64,000 nucleotides of DNA. Source: Halisarca cf. caerulea (lineage: Eukaryota; Porifera; Demospongiae; Chondrillida; Halisarcidae). The notes under the pieces were generated by a model. That model had not been told where the DNA came from. It did no database searches and saw only the letters and a program-made list of their open reading frames with translations. Below, piece after piece: positions 12,801 through 25,520 of the stretch (its first letter is position 1; the number at the start of each line of letters is the position of its first letter). The stretch lies in the NCBI GenBank assembly GCA_963170055.1, contig CAUJGJ010000430.1:62001-126000 (forward strand), written 5' to 3'. A program made the position numbers and the translations under genes.

Positions 12801-14347
12801 TACCAATATTTGGCACTAGCACCACGCACATTCCCAGTGGACACACATGAAGTTTCTGAAATGCTGTGGGCGTATTTGTGTAGTGTTGGATAGCTGGTGC
12901 AAATACCAATATTTGGCACTAGCACCACGCACATTCCCAGTGGACACACATGAAGTTTCTGAAGTGCTGTGGGCGTATTTGTGTAGTGTTGGATATGCTG
13001 GTGCTAATACCAATATTTGGCACTAGCACCACGCACATTCCCAGTGGACACACATGAAGTTTCTTAACTACTGTGGGCGTATTTGTGTAGTGCATGATAT
13101 GCTGGTGCTAATACCAATATTTGGCACTAGCACCACGCACATTCCCAGTGGACACACATGAAGTTTCACAACAACTGTGGGCGTATTTGTGTAGTGCTGG
13201 ATATGCTGGTGCTAATACCAATATTTGGCATTAGCACCACGCACATTCCCAGTGGACACACATGACCTTTCTGAAGTGATGTGGGCGTATGTGTGTAGTG
13301 TTGGATATGCTGGTGCTAATACAAATATTTTGCACTAGCACCACGCACATTCCCAGTGGACACACATGACCTTTCTGAAGTGCTGTGGGCGTATTTGTGT
13401 AGTGTTGGATATGCTGGTGCTAATACCAATATTCGGCACTAGCACCACGTACATTCTCAGTGGACACACATGACCTTTCTGAAGTGCTGTTGGCGTATTT
13501 GTGTAGTGTTGGATATGCTGGTGCTAATACCAATATTGAGCACTAGCACCACGCACATTCCCAGTGGACAGACATGAAGTTTCTTGACTACTGTGGGCGT
13601 ATTTGTGTAGTGCTGGATATGCTGGTGCTAATACCAATATTTGGCACTAGCACCACGCACATTCCCAGTGGACACACATGACCTTTTTTAAGTGCTGTGG
13701 GAGTATCTGTGTAGTGTTGGATATGCTGGTGCTAATACCAATATTTGGCACTAGAACCACGCACATTCCCGGTGGACACACATGACCTTTCTGAAGTGCT
13801 GTGGGCGTATTTGTGTAGTGTTGGATATGCTGGTGCTAATAACAATATATGGCACTAGCACCACGCACATTCCCAGTGGACACACATGAAGTTTCTTAAC
13901 TACTGTGGGCGTATTTGTGTAGTGCTGGATATGCTGGTGCTAATACCAATATTTGGCACTAGCACCACGTACATTCCCAGTGGACACACATGACCATTCT
14001 GAAGTGCTGTGGGCGTATTTGTGTAGTGTTGTATATGCTGGTGCTAATACCAATATTTGGCACTAGCACCACGCACATTCCCAGTGGACACACATGACCT
14101 TTCAGAAGTGCTGTGGACGTATTTTTGTAGTGTTGGATATGCTGGTGCTAATACCAATATTTGGCACTAGCACCACGCACATTCCCAGTGGACACACATG
14201 ACCTTTCAGAAGTGCTGTGGGCGTATGTGTGTAGTGTTGGATATACTGGTGCTAATACCAATATTTGGCACTAGCACCACGCACATTTCCGGTGGACACA
14301 CATGACCTTTCTGAAGTGCTGTGGGCGTATTTGTGTAGTGTTGGATA
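9878..14347 (+). repeat. H1 higher-order repeat, unit 3 (43 monomers)
   Basis: 4,470 bp, the same length as unit 1, and aligned to it at an offset of 9,669 bp (93 monomers less 3 bp). Shared private markers include TAATATTAATATT (about 10,510), GCTGGGGGCG (about 11,407), GGGTAAGC (12,264) and the 103-bp monomer followed by GTGCAAAT (12,892-12,900). Two compensating one-monomer changes distinguish it: one monomer missing after the GCTGGGGGCG unit, where AACAATATATAGC follows directly, and one extra monomer in 12,600-12,900. Confidence 0.9.
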
Positions 14348-16738
14348 TGCTGGTGCTAATACCAATATTTGGCACTAGCACCCCGCACATTCCCGGTGGA
14401 CACACATGACCTTTCTGAAGTGCTGTGGGCGTATTTGTGTTGTGTTGGATATCCTGGTGCTAATAACAATATATGGCACTAGCACCACGCACATTCCCAG
14501 TGGACACACATGAAGTTTCTTAACTACTGTGGGCGTAATTGTGTAGTGCTGGATATGCTGGTGCTAATACCAATATTTGGCACTAGCACCACGCACATTC
14601 CCAGTGGACACACATGACCTTTCTGAAGTGCTGTGGGCGTATTTGTGTAGTGTTGGATATGCTGGTGCTAATAACAATATTTGGCACTAGCACCACGCAC
14701 ATTCCCAGTGGACACACATGAAGTTTCTGAAGTGCTGTGGGCGTATTTGTGTAGTGTTGGATATGCTGGTGCTAATACCAATATTTGGCACTAGCACCAC
14801 GCACATTCCCAGTGGACACACATGAAGTTTCAGAAATGTTGTGGGCGTATTTGTGTAGTGTTGGATAGCTGGTGCTAATAGCAATATTTGGCACTAGCAC
14901 CACGCACATTCCCAGTGGACACACATGAAGTTTCTGAAGTGCTGTGGGCGTATTTGTGTAGTGTTGGATATGCTGGTGCTAATATTAATATTTGGCACTA
15001 GCACCACGCACATTCCCAGTGGACACACATGAAGTTTCTTAACTACTGTGGGCGTATTTGTGTAGTGCATGATATGCTGGTGCTAATACCAATATTTGGC
15101 ACTAGCACCACGCACATTCCCAGTGGACACACATGAAGTTTCACAACAACTGTGGGCGTATTTGTGTAGTGCTGGATATGCTGGTGCTAATACCAATATT
15201 TGGCATTAGCACCACGCACATTCCCAGTGGACACACATCACCTTTCTGAAGTGCTGTGGGCGTATGTGTGTAGTGTTGGATATGCTGGTGCTAATACCAA
15301 TATTTTGCACTAGCACCACGCACATTCCCAGTGGACACACATGACCTTTCTGAAGTGTTGTGGGCGTATTTGTGTAGTGTTGGATATGCTGGTGCTAATA
15401 CCAATATTCGGCACTAGCACCACGTACAATCTCAGTGGACACACATGACCTTTCTGAAGTGCTGTTGGCGTATTTGTGTAGTGTTGGATATGCTGGTGCT
15501 AATACCAATATTGAGCACTAGCACCACGCACATTCCCAGTGGACACACTTGAAGTTTCTTGACTACTGTGGGCGTATTTGTGTAGTGCTGGATATGCTGG
15601 TGCTAATACCAATATTTGGCACTAGCACCACGCACATTCCCAGTGGACACACATGAAGTTTCTGAAGTGCTGTGGGTGTATTTGTGTAGTGTTGGATATG
15701 CTGGTGCTAATACCAATATTTGGCACTAGCACCACGCACATTCCCCGTGGACACACATGACCTTTCTGAAGTGCTGTGGGCGTGTTTGTTTAGTGTTGGA
15801 TATGCTGGTGCTAATACCAATATTTGGCATTAGCACCACGCACATTCCCAGTGGACACACATGACCTTTCTGAAGTGCTGGGGGCGTATTTGTGTAGTGT
15901 TGGATATGCTGGTGCTAATACCAATATTTGGCACTAGCACCACGCACATTCCCGGTGGACACACATGACCTTTCTGAAGTGCTGTGGGCGTATTTGTGTA
16001 GTGTTGGATATGCTGGTGCTAATAACAATATATGGCACTAGCACCACGCACATTCCCAGTGGACACACATGAAGTTTCTTAACTACTGTGGGCGTATTTG
16101 TGTAGTGCTGGATATGCTGGTGCTAATACCAATATTTGGCACTAGTACCACGTACATTCCTAGTGGACACACATGACCTTTCTGAAGTGCTGTGGGCGTA
16201 TTTGTGTAGTGTTTGATATGCTGGTGCTAATACCAATATTTGGAACTAGCACCACGCACATTCCCAGTGGACACACATGAAGTTTCTGAAGTTCTGTTGG
16301 TGTATTTGTGTAGTGTTGGATATGCTGGTGCTAATACCAATATTTGGCACTAGCACCACGCACATTCCCAGTGCACACACATGATGTTTCTTAACTACTG
16401 TGGGCGTATTTGTGTAATGTTGGATATGCTGGTGCTAATACCAATATTTGGCACTAGCACCACGCACATTCCCAGTGGACACACATGAAGTTTCTTAACT
16501 ACTGTGGGCGTATTTGTGTAGTGCTGGATATGCTGGTGCTAATACCAATATTTGGCACTAGCACCACGTACATTCCCAGTGGACACACATGACCTTTCTG
16601 AAGTGCTGTGGGCGTATTTGTGTAGTGTTGTATATGCTGGTGCTAATACCAATATTTGTCACTAGCACCACGCACATTCCCAGTGGACACACATGACCTT
16701 TCTGAAGTGCTGTGGGCGTATTTGTGTAGTGTTGGATA
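14348..16738 (+). repeat. H1 higher-order repeat, unit 4, truncated after 23 monomers
   Basis: It starts with the CACCCCGC monomer (marker 14,379) and follows unit 2 at an offset of 9,669 bp through the 103-bp monomer (14,867), TAATATTAATATT (14,980), GCTGGGGGCG (15,877) and the U/T pair (GTGCAC at about 16,372). From 16,739 it no longer resembles H1: GTGCAAAT, CCCGG and class R follow where unit 2 has a P monomer. The HOR is therefore cut at 23 monomers. Confidence 0.85.
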
Positions 16739-17258
16739 TGCTGGTGCAAATACCAATATTTGGCACTAGCACCACGCACATTCCCGGTGGACACACTTGA
16801 AGTTTCTTAACTACTGTGGGCGTATTTGTGTAGTGCTGGTTATGCTGGTGCTAATACCAATATTTGACACTAGCACCACGCACATTCCCAGTGGACACAC
16901 ATGAAGTTTCACAACAACTGTGGGCGTATTTGTGTAGTGCTGGATATGCTGGTGCTAATACCAATATTTGGCACTAGCACCACGCACATTCCCAGTGGAC
17001 ACACATGACCTTTCTGAAGTGCTGTGGGCGTATTTGTGTAGTGTTGGATATGCTGGTGCTAATACCAATATTTGGCACTAGCACCACGCACATTCCCCGT
17101 GGACACACATGACCTTTCTGAAGTGCTGTGGGCGTATTTGTGTAGTGTTGGATATGCTGGTGCTAATAACAATATATGGCACTAGCACCACGCACATTCC
17201 CAGTGGACACACATGAAGTTTCTTAACTAATGTGGGCGTATTTGTGTAGTGCTGGATA
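16739..17258 (+). repeat. Five-monomer transition from H1 to H2
   Basis: Five monomers with private changes join the H1 block to the 13-mers: GTGCAAAT with ACACTTGAAG (16,739), GTGCTGGTTATGC and TTTGACAC (around 16,840-16,870), an S-class monomer, CCCCGTGG, and an AACAATATATGG class R monomer reading AACTAATGTGG. There is no non-satellite DNA at the join. Confidence 0.75.
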
Positions 17259-19962
17259 TGCTGGTGCTAATACCAATATTTGGCACTAGCACCACGCACA
17301 TTCCCAGTGGACACATATGACCTTTCTGAAGTGCTGTGGGCGTATTTGTGTAGTGTTGGATATGCTGGTGCTAATACCAATATTTGGCACTAGCACCACG
17401 CACATTCCCAGTGGACACACATGAAGTTTATGAAGTTCTGTTGGTGTATTTGTGTAGTGTTGGATATGCTGGTGCTAATACCAATATTTGGCACTAGCAC
17501 CACGCACATTCCCAGTGCACACACATGATGTTTCTCAACTACTGTGGGCGTATTTGTGTAATGTTGGATATGCTGGTGCTAATACCAATATTTGGCACTA
17601 GCACCACGCACATTCCCAGTGGACACACATGAAGTTTCTTAACTACTGTGGGCGTATTTTTGTAGTGCTGGATATGCTGGTGCTAATACCAATATTTTGC
17701 ACTAGCACCACGTACATTCCCAGTGGACACACATGACCTTTCTGAAGTGCTGTGGGCGTATTTGTGTAGTGTTGTATATGCTGGTGCTAATACCAATATT
17801 TGGCACTAGCACCACGCACATTCCCAGTGGACACACATGACCTTTCTGAAGTGCTGTGGGCGTATTTGTGTAGTGTTGGATATGCTGGTGCTAATAACAA
17901 TATTTGGCACTAGCACCACGTACATTCCCAGTGGACACACATGACCTTTCTGAAGTGCTGTGGGCGTATTTGTGTAGTGTTGTATATGCTGGTGCTAATA
18001 CCAATATTTGGCACTAGCACCACGCACATTCCCAGTGCACACACATGACCTTTCAGAAGTGCTGTGGGCGTATTTGTGTAGTGTTGGATATGCTGGTGCT
18101 AATACCAATATTTGGCACTAGCACCACGCACATTCCCGGTGGACACACATGATCTTTCTGAAGTGCTGTGGGCGTATTTGTGTAGTGTTGGATATGCTGG
18201 TGCTAATAACAATATATGGCACTAGCACCACGCACATTCCCAGTGGACACACATGAAGTTTTTTAACTACTGTGGGCGTAATTGTGTAGTGCTGGATATG
18301 CTGGTGCTAATACCAATATTTGGCACTAGCACCACGCACATTCCCAGTGGACACACATGACCTTTCTGAAGTGCTGTGGGCGTATTTGTGTAGTGTTGGA
18401 TATGCTGGTGCTAATAACAATATTTGGCACTAGCACCACGCACATTCCCAGTGGACACACATGAAGTTTCTGAAGTGCTGTGGGCGTATTTGTGTAGTGT
18501 TGGATATGCTGGTGCTAATACCAATATTTGGCACTAGCACCACGCACATTCCCAGTGGACACACATGAAGTTTCACAACAACTGTGGGCGTATTTGTGTA
18601 GTGCTGGATATGCTGTTGCTAATACCAATATTTGGCACTAGCACCACGCACATTCCCAGTGGACACATATGACCTTTCTGAAGTGCTGTGGGCGTATTTG
18701 TGTAGTGTTGGATATGCTGGTGCTAATACCAATATTTGGCACTAGCACCACGCACATTCCCAGTGGACACACATGAAGTTTATGAAGTTCTGTTGGTGTA
18801 TTTGTGTAGTGTTGGATATGCTGGTGCTAATACCAATATTTGGCACTAGCACCACGCACATTCCCAGTGCACACACATGATGTTTCTCAACTACTGTGGG
18901 CGTATTTGTGTAATGTTGGATATGCTGGTGCTAATACCAATATTTGGCACTAGCACCACGCACATTCCCAGTGGACACACATGAAGTTTCTTAACTACTG
19001 TGGGCGTATTTTTGTAGTGCTGGATATGCTGGTGCTAATACCAATATTTTGCACTAGCACCACGTACATTCCCAGTGGACACACATGACCTTTCTGAAGT
19101 GCTGTGGGCGTATTTGTGTAGTGTTGTATATGCTGGTGCTAATACCAATATTTGGCACTAGCACCACGCACATTCCCAGTGGACACACATGACCTTTCTG
19201 AAGTGCTGTGGGCGTATTTGTGTAGTGTTGGATATGCTGGTGCTAATAACAATATTTGGCACTAGCACCACGTACATTCCCAGTGGACACACATGACCTT
19301 TCTGAAGTGCTGTGGGCGTATTTGTGTAGTGTTGTATATGCTGGTGCTAATACCAATATTTGGCACTAGCACCACGCACATTCCCAGTGCACACACATGA
19401 CCTTTCAGAAGTGCTGTGGGCGTATTTGTGTAGTGTTGGATATGCTGGTGCTAATACCAATATTTGGCACTAGCACCACGCACATTCCCGGTGGACACAC
19501 ATGATCTTTCTGAAGTGCTGTGGGCGTATTTGTGTAGTGTTGGATATGCTGGTGCTAATAACAATATATGGCACTAGCACCACGCACATTCCCAGTGGAC
19601 ACACATGAAGTTTTTTAACTACTGTGGGCGTAATTGTGTAGTGCTGGATATGCTGGTGCTAATACCAATATTTGGCACTAGCACCACGCACATTCCCAGT
19701 GGACACACATGACCTTTCTGAAGTGCTGTGGGCGTATTTGTGTAGTGTTGGATATGCTGGTGCTAATAACAATATTTGGCACTAGCACCACGCACATTCC
19801 CAGTGGACACACATGAAGTTTCTGAAGTGCTGTGGGCGTATTTGTGTAGTGTTGGATATGCTGGTGCTAATACCAATATTTGGCACTAGCACCACGCACA
19901 TTCCCAGTGGACACACATGAAGTTTCACAACAACTGTGGGCGTATTTGTGTAGTGCTGGATA
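17259..19962 (+). repeat. Tandem pair of 13-monomer repeats (1,352 bp each)
   Basis: Copy 1 is 17,259-18,610 and copy 2 is 18,611-19,962. Rare changes occur at the same places in both: CACATATGACC (17,313 and 18,665), GAAGTTTATGAAGTTCTG, T-class GATGTTTCTCAAC, GTATTTTTGTAG, a GTGCACAC monomer followed by TTTCAG, GATCTTTCTG and GAAGTTTTTTAAC. The one change I noticed is TGCTGGTGC versus TGCTGTTGC at the first monomer. Similarity this high suggests a young duplication. Confidence 0.92.
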
Positions 19963-20378
19963 TGCTGTTGCTAATACCAATATTTGGCATTAGCACCACG
20001 CACATTCCCAGTGGACACACATGACCTTTCTGAAGTGCTGTGGGCGTATGTGTGTAGTGTTGGATATGCTGGTGCTAATACCAATATTTGGCACTAGCAC
20101 CACGCACATTCCCAGTGGACACACATGACCTTTCTGAAGTGCTGTGGGCGTATTTGTGTAGTGTTGGATATGCTGGTGCTAATAACAATATTTGGCACTA
20201 GCACCATGCACATTCCCAGTGGACACACATGACCTTTCAGAAGTGCTGTGGGCGTATTTGTGTAGTGTTGGATATGCTGGTGCTAATACCAATATTTGGC
20301 ACTAGCACCACGCACATTCCCGGTGGACACACATGATCTTTCTGAAGTGCTGTGGGCGTATTTGTGTAGTGTTGGATA
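19963..20378 (+). repeat. Four-monomer linker between 13-mers and 9/10-mers
   Basis: Four monomers: TGCTGTTGC with GGCATTAGC and GTATGTG, a plain P, an AACAATATTTGG monomer carrying CACCATGC (CpG lost at 37/38) and TTTCAG, and a CCCGG monomer with GATCTTTCTG. All are ordinary array members. Confidence 0.7.
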
Positions 20379-23300
20379 TGCTGGTGCTAATAACAATATA
20401 TGGCACTAGCACCACGCACATTCCCAGTGGACACACATGAAGTTTCTTAACTACTGTGGGCGTAATTGTGTAGTGCTGGATATGCTGGTGCTAATACCAA
20501 TATTTGGCACTAGCACCACGCACATTCCCAGTGGACACACATGACCTTTCTGAAGTGCTGTGGGCGTATTTGTGTAGTGTTGGATATGCTGGTGCTAATA
20601 ACAATATTTGGCACTAGCACCACGCACATTCCCAGTGGACACACATGAAGTTTCTGAAGTGCTGTGGGCGTATTTGTGTAGTGTTGGATATGCTGGTGCT
20701 AATACCAATATTTGGCACTAGCACCACGCACATTCCCAGTGGACACACATGAAGTTTCTTAACTACTGTGGGCGTATTTGTGTAGTGCATGATATGCTGG
20801 TGCTAATACCAATATTTGGCACTAGCACCACGCACATTCCCAGTGGACACACATGAAGTTTCACAACAACTGTGGGCGTATTTGTGTAGTGCTGGATATG
20901 CTGTTGCTAATACCAATATTTGGCATTAGCACCACGCACATTCCCAGTGGACACACATGACCTTTCTGAAGTGCTGTGGGCGTATGTGTGTAGTGTTCGA
21001 TATGCTGGTGCTAATACCAATATTTTGCACTAGCACCACGCACATTCCCAGTGGACACACATGACCTTTCTGAAGTGCTGTGGGCGTATTTGTGTAGTGT
21101 TGGATATGCTGGTGCTAATACCAATATTCGGCACTAGCACCACGTACATTCTCAGTGGACACACATGACCTTTCTGAAGTGCTGTTGGCGTATTTGTGTA
21201 GTGTTGGATATGCCGGTGCTAATACCAATATTTGGCACTAGCACCACGCACATTCCCAGTGGACACACATGACCTTTCTGAAGTGCTGTGGGCGTATTTG
21301 TGTAGTGTTGGATATGCTGGTGCTAATACCAATATTTGGCACTAGCACCACGCACATTCCCAGTGGACACACATGACCTTTCAGAAGTGCTGTTGGCGTA
21401 TGTGTGTAGTGTTGGATATGCTGGTGCTAATACCAATATTTGGCACTAGCACCACGCACATTCCCAGTGGACACACATGAAGTTTCTTAACTACTGTGGG
21501 CGTAATTGTGTAGTGCTGGATATGCTGGTGCTAATACCAATATTCGGCACTAGCACCACGCACATTCCCAGTGGACACACATGACCTTTCTGAAGTGCTG
21601 TGGGCGTATTTGTGTAGTGTTGGATATGCTGGTGCTAATAACAATATTTGGCACTAGCACCACGCACATTCCCAGTGGACACACATGAAGTTTCTGAAGT
21701 GCTGTGGGCGTATTTGTGTAGTGTTGGATATGCTGGTGCTAATACAAATATTTGGCACTAGCACCACGCACATTCCCAGTGGACACACATGAAGTTTCTT
21801 AACTACTGTGGGCGTATTTGTGTAGTGCATGATATGCTGGTGCTAACACCAATATTTGGCACTAGCACCACGCACATTCCCAGTGGACACACATGAAGTT
21901 TCACAACAACTGTGGGCGTATTTGTGTAGTGCTGGATATGCTGTTGCTAATACCAATATTTGGCATTAGCACCACGCACATTCCCAGTGGACACACATGA
22001 CCTTTCTGAAGTGCTGTGGGCGTATGTGTGTAGTGTTCGATATGCTGGTGCTAATACCAATATTTTGCACTAGCACCACGCACATTCCCAGTGGACACAC
22101 ATGACCTTTCTGAAGTGCTGTGGGCGTATTTGTGTAGTGTTGGATATGCTGGTGCTAATACCAATATTCGGCACTAGCACCACGTACATTCTCAGTGGAC
22201 ACACATGACCTTTCTGAAGTGCTGTTGGCGTATTTGTGTAGTGTTGGATATGCCGGTGCTAATACCAATATTTGGCACTAGCACCACGCACATTCCCAGT
22301 GGACACACATGACCTTTCTGAAGTGCTGTGGGCGTATTTGTGTAGTGTTGGATATGCTGGTGCTAATACCAATATTTGGCACTAGCACCACGCACATTCC
22401 CAGTGGACACACATGACCTTTCAGAAGTGCTGTTGGCGTATGTGTGTAGTGTTGGATATGCTGGTGCTAATACCAATATTTGGCACTAGCACCACGCACA
22501 TTCCCAGTGGACACACATGAAGTTTCTTAACTACTGTGGGCGTAATTGTGTAGTGCTGGATATGCTGGTGCTAATACCAATATTCGGCACTAGCACCACG
22601 CACATTCCCAGTGGACACACATGACCTTTCTGAAGTGCTGTGGGCGTATTTGTGTAGTGTTGGATATGCTGGTGCTAATAACAATATTTGGCACTATCAC
22701 CACGCACATTCCCAGTGGACACACATGAAGTTTCTGAAGTGCTGTGGGCGTATTTGTGTAGTGTTGGATATGCTGGTGCTAATACCAATATTTGGCACTA
22801 GCACCACGCACATTCCCAGTGGACACACATGAAGTTTCTTAACTACTGTTGGCGTATTTGTGTAGTGCATGATATGCTGGTGCTAATACCAATATTTGGC
22901 ACTAGCACCACGCACATTCCCAGTGGACACACATGAAGTTTCACAACAACTGTGGGCGTATTTGTGTAGTGCTGGATATGCTGTTGCTAATACCAATATT
23001 TGGCATTAGCACAACGCACATTCCCAGTGGACACACATGACCTTTCTGAAGTGCTGTGGGCGTATGTGTGTAGTGTTGGATATGCTGGTGCTAATACCAA
23101 TATTTTGCACTAGCACCAGGCACATTCCCAGTGGACACACATGACCTTTCTGAAGTGCTGTGGGCGTATTTGTGTAGTGTTGGATATGCTGGTGCTAATA
23201 CCAATATTCGGCACTAGCACCACGTACATTCTCAGTGGACACACATGACCTTTCTGAAGTGCTGTTGGCGTATTTGTGTAGTGTTGGATATGCTGGTGCT

Positions 23301-25266
23301 AATACCGATATTTGGCACTAGCACCACGCACATTCCCAGTGGACACACATGACCTTTCAGAAGTGCTGTGGGCGTATGTGTGTAGTGTTGGATATGCTGG
23401 TGCTAATACCAATATTTGGCACTAGCACCACGCACATTCCCAGTGGACACACATGAAGTTTCTTAACTACTGTGGGCGTAATTGTGTAGTGCTGGATATG
23501 CTGGTGCTAATACCAATATTTGGCACTAGCACCACGCACATTCCCAGTGGACACACATGACCTTTCTGAAGTGCTGTGGGCATATTTGTGTAGTGTTGGA
23601 TATGCTGGTGCTAATAACAATATTTGGCACTAGCACCACGCACATTCCCAGTGGACACACATGAAGTTTCTGAAGTGCTGTGGGCGTATTTGTGTAGTGT
23701 TGGATATGCTGGTGCTAATACCAATATTTGGCACTAGCACCACGCACATTCCCAGTGGACACACATGAAGTTTCTTAACTACTGTGGGCGTATTTGTGTA
23801 GTGCATGATATGCTGGTGCTAATACCAATATTTGGCACTAGCACCACGCACATTCCCAGTGGACACACATGAAGTTTCACAACAACTGTGGGCGTATTTA
23901 TGTAGTGCTGGATATGCTTTTGCTAATACCAATATTTGGCATTAGCACCACGCACATTCCCAGTGGACACACATGACCTTTCTGAAGTGCTGTGGGCGTA
24001 TGTGTGTAGTGTTGGATATGCTGGTGCTAATACCAATATTTTGCACTAGCACCAGGCACATTCCCAGTGGACACACATGACCTTTCTGAAGTGCTGTGGG
24101 CGTATTTGTGTAGTGTTGGATATGCTGGTGCTAATACCAATATTCGGCACTAGCACCACGTACATTCTCAGTGGACACACATGACCTTTCTGAAGTGCTG
24201 TTGGCGTATTTGTGTAGTGTTGGATATGCTGGTGCTAATACCAATATTGAGCACTAGCACCACGCACATTCCCAGTGGACAGACATGAAGTTTCTTGACT
24301 ACTGTGGGCGTATTTGTGTAGTGCTGGATATGCTGGTGCTAATACCAATATTTGGCACTAGCACCACGCACATTCCCAGTGGACACACATGAAGTTTCAC
24401 AACAACTGTGGGCGTATTTGTGTAGTGTTGGATATGCTGGTGCTAATAACAATATTTGGCACTAGCACCACGCACATTCCCTGTGGACACACATGAAGTT
24501 TCTGAAGTGCTGTGGGCGTATTTGTGTAGTGTTGGATATGCTGGTGCTAATACCAATATTTGGCACTAGCACCACGCACATTCCCAGTGGACACACATTA
24601 AGTTTCTGAAGTGCTGTGGGCGTATTTGTGTAGTGTTGGATATGCTGGTGCTAATACCAATATTTGGCACTAGCACCACGCACATTCCCAGTGGACACAC
24701 ATTAAGTTTCTTAACTACTGTGGGCGTATTTGTGTAGTGCATGATATGCTGGTGCTAATACCAATATTTGGCACTAGCACCACGCACATTCCCAGTGGAC
24801 ACACATGAAGTTTCACAACAACTGTGGGCGTATTTGTGTAGTGCTGGATATGCTGTTGCTAATACCAATATTTGGCATTAGCACCACGCACATTCCCAGT
24901 GGACACACATGACCTTTCTGAAGTGCTGTGGGCGTATGTGTGTAGTGTTGGATATGCTGGTGCTAATACCAATATTTGGCACTAGCACCAGGCACATTCC
25001 CAGTGGACACACATGACCTTTCTGAAGTGCTGTGGGCGCATTTGTGTAGTGTTGGATATGCTGGTGCTAATACCAATATTCGGCACTAGCACCACGTACA
25101 TTCTCAGTGGACACACATGACCTTTCTGAAGTGCTGTTGGCGTATTTGTGTAGTGTTGGATATGCTGGTGCTAATACCAATATTGAGCACTAGCACCACG
25201 CACATTCCCAGTGGACAGACATGAAGTTTCTTGACTACTGTGGGTGTATTTGTGTAGTGCTGGATA
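20379..25266 (+). repeat. Five tandem copies of a 9/10-monomer repeat
   Basis: Copies are 20,379-21,418 and 21,419-22,458 (10 monomers, 1,040 bp each), then 22,459-23,394, 23,395-24,330 and 24,331-25,266 (9 monomers, 936 bp each). The shared core order is class R with GTGCATG, S, TGCTGTTGC with GGCATTAGC and GTATGTG, TATTTTGC, TATTCGG with CACGTAC and CTGTTGG. GTGTTCGA marks copies 1 and 2; CACCAGGC in the TATTTTGC monomer appears from copy 3 on. TATTGAGC with GACAGACATG replaces the final monomer in copies 4 and 5. The fifth copy starts with S and CCCTGTGG monomers instead of R and P, so its 5' third has been replaced. Confidence 0.88.
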
Positions 25267-25520
25267 TGCTGGTGCTAATACCAATATTTGGCACTAGCAC
25301 CACGCACATTCCCAGTGGACACACATGAAGTTTCACAACAACTGTGGGCGTATTTGTGTAGTGTTGGATATGCTGGTGCTAATAACAATATTTGGCACTA
25401 GCACCACGCACATTCCCTGTGGACACACATGAAGTTTTTGAAGTGCTGTGGGCGTATTTGTGTAGTGTTGGATATGCTGGTGCTAATACCAATATTTGGC
25501 ACTAGCACCACGCACATTCC
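22200..25520 (+). repeat. 3.3-kb duplication, copy 1 (offset 4,680 bp)
   Basis: Matches 26,880-30,200 at exactly 45 monomers distance. The unusual ACTATCACC (about 22,694), ACCGATATTT (about 23,304), CATATTTG (23,581), TTTATGTAG and TGCTTTTGC (about 23,900) are all shared with copy 2. Differences noticed: CTGTTGGCG versus CTGTGGGCG near 22,850, CACAACGC versus CACCACGC near 23,012, and GGGTGTATT versus GGGCGTATT near 25,245. The duplication ignores the 9/10-mer boundaries and carries parts of several copies. Confidence 0.88.

Noticed and set aside
22611..22832. Plus-strand open frame of 73 codons, with a copy at 27,291-27,512
   Set aside because: Opened by one substitution (CACTAG to CACTAT near 22,696) that removes the usual stop of the monomer; the second instance is simply the other copy of the 4,680-bp duplication.
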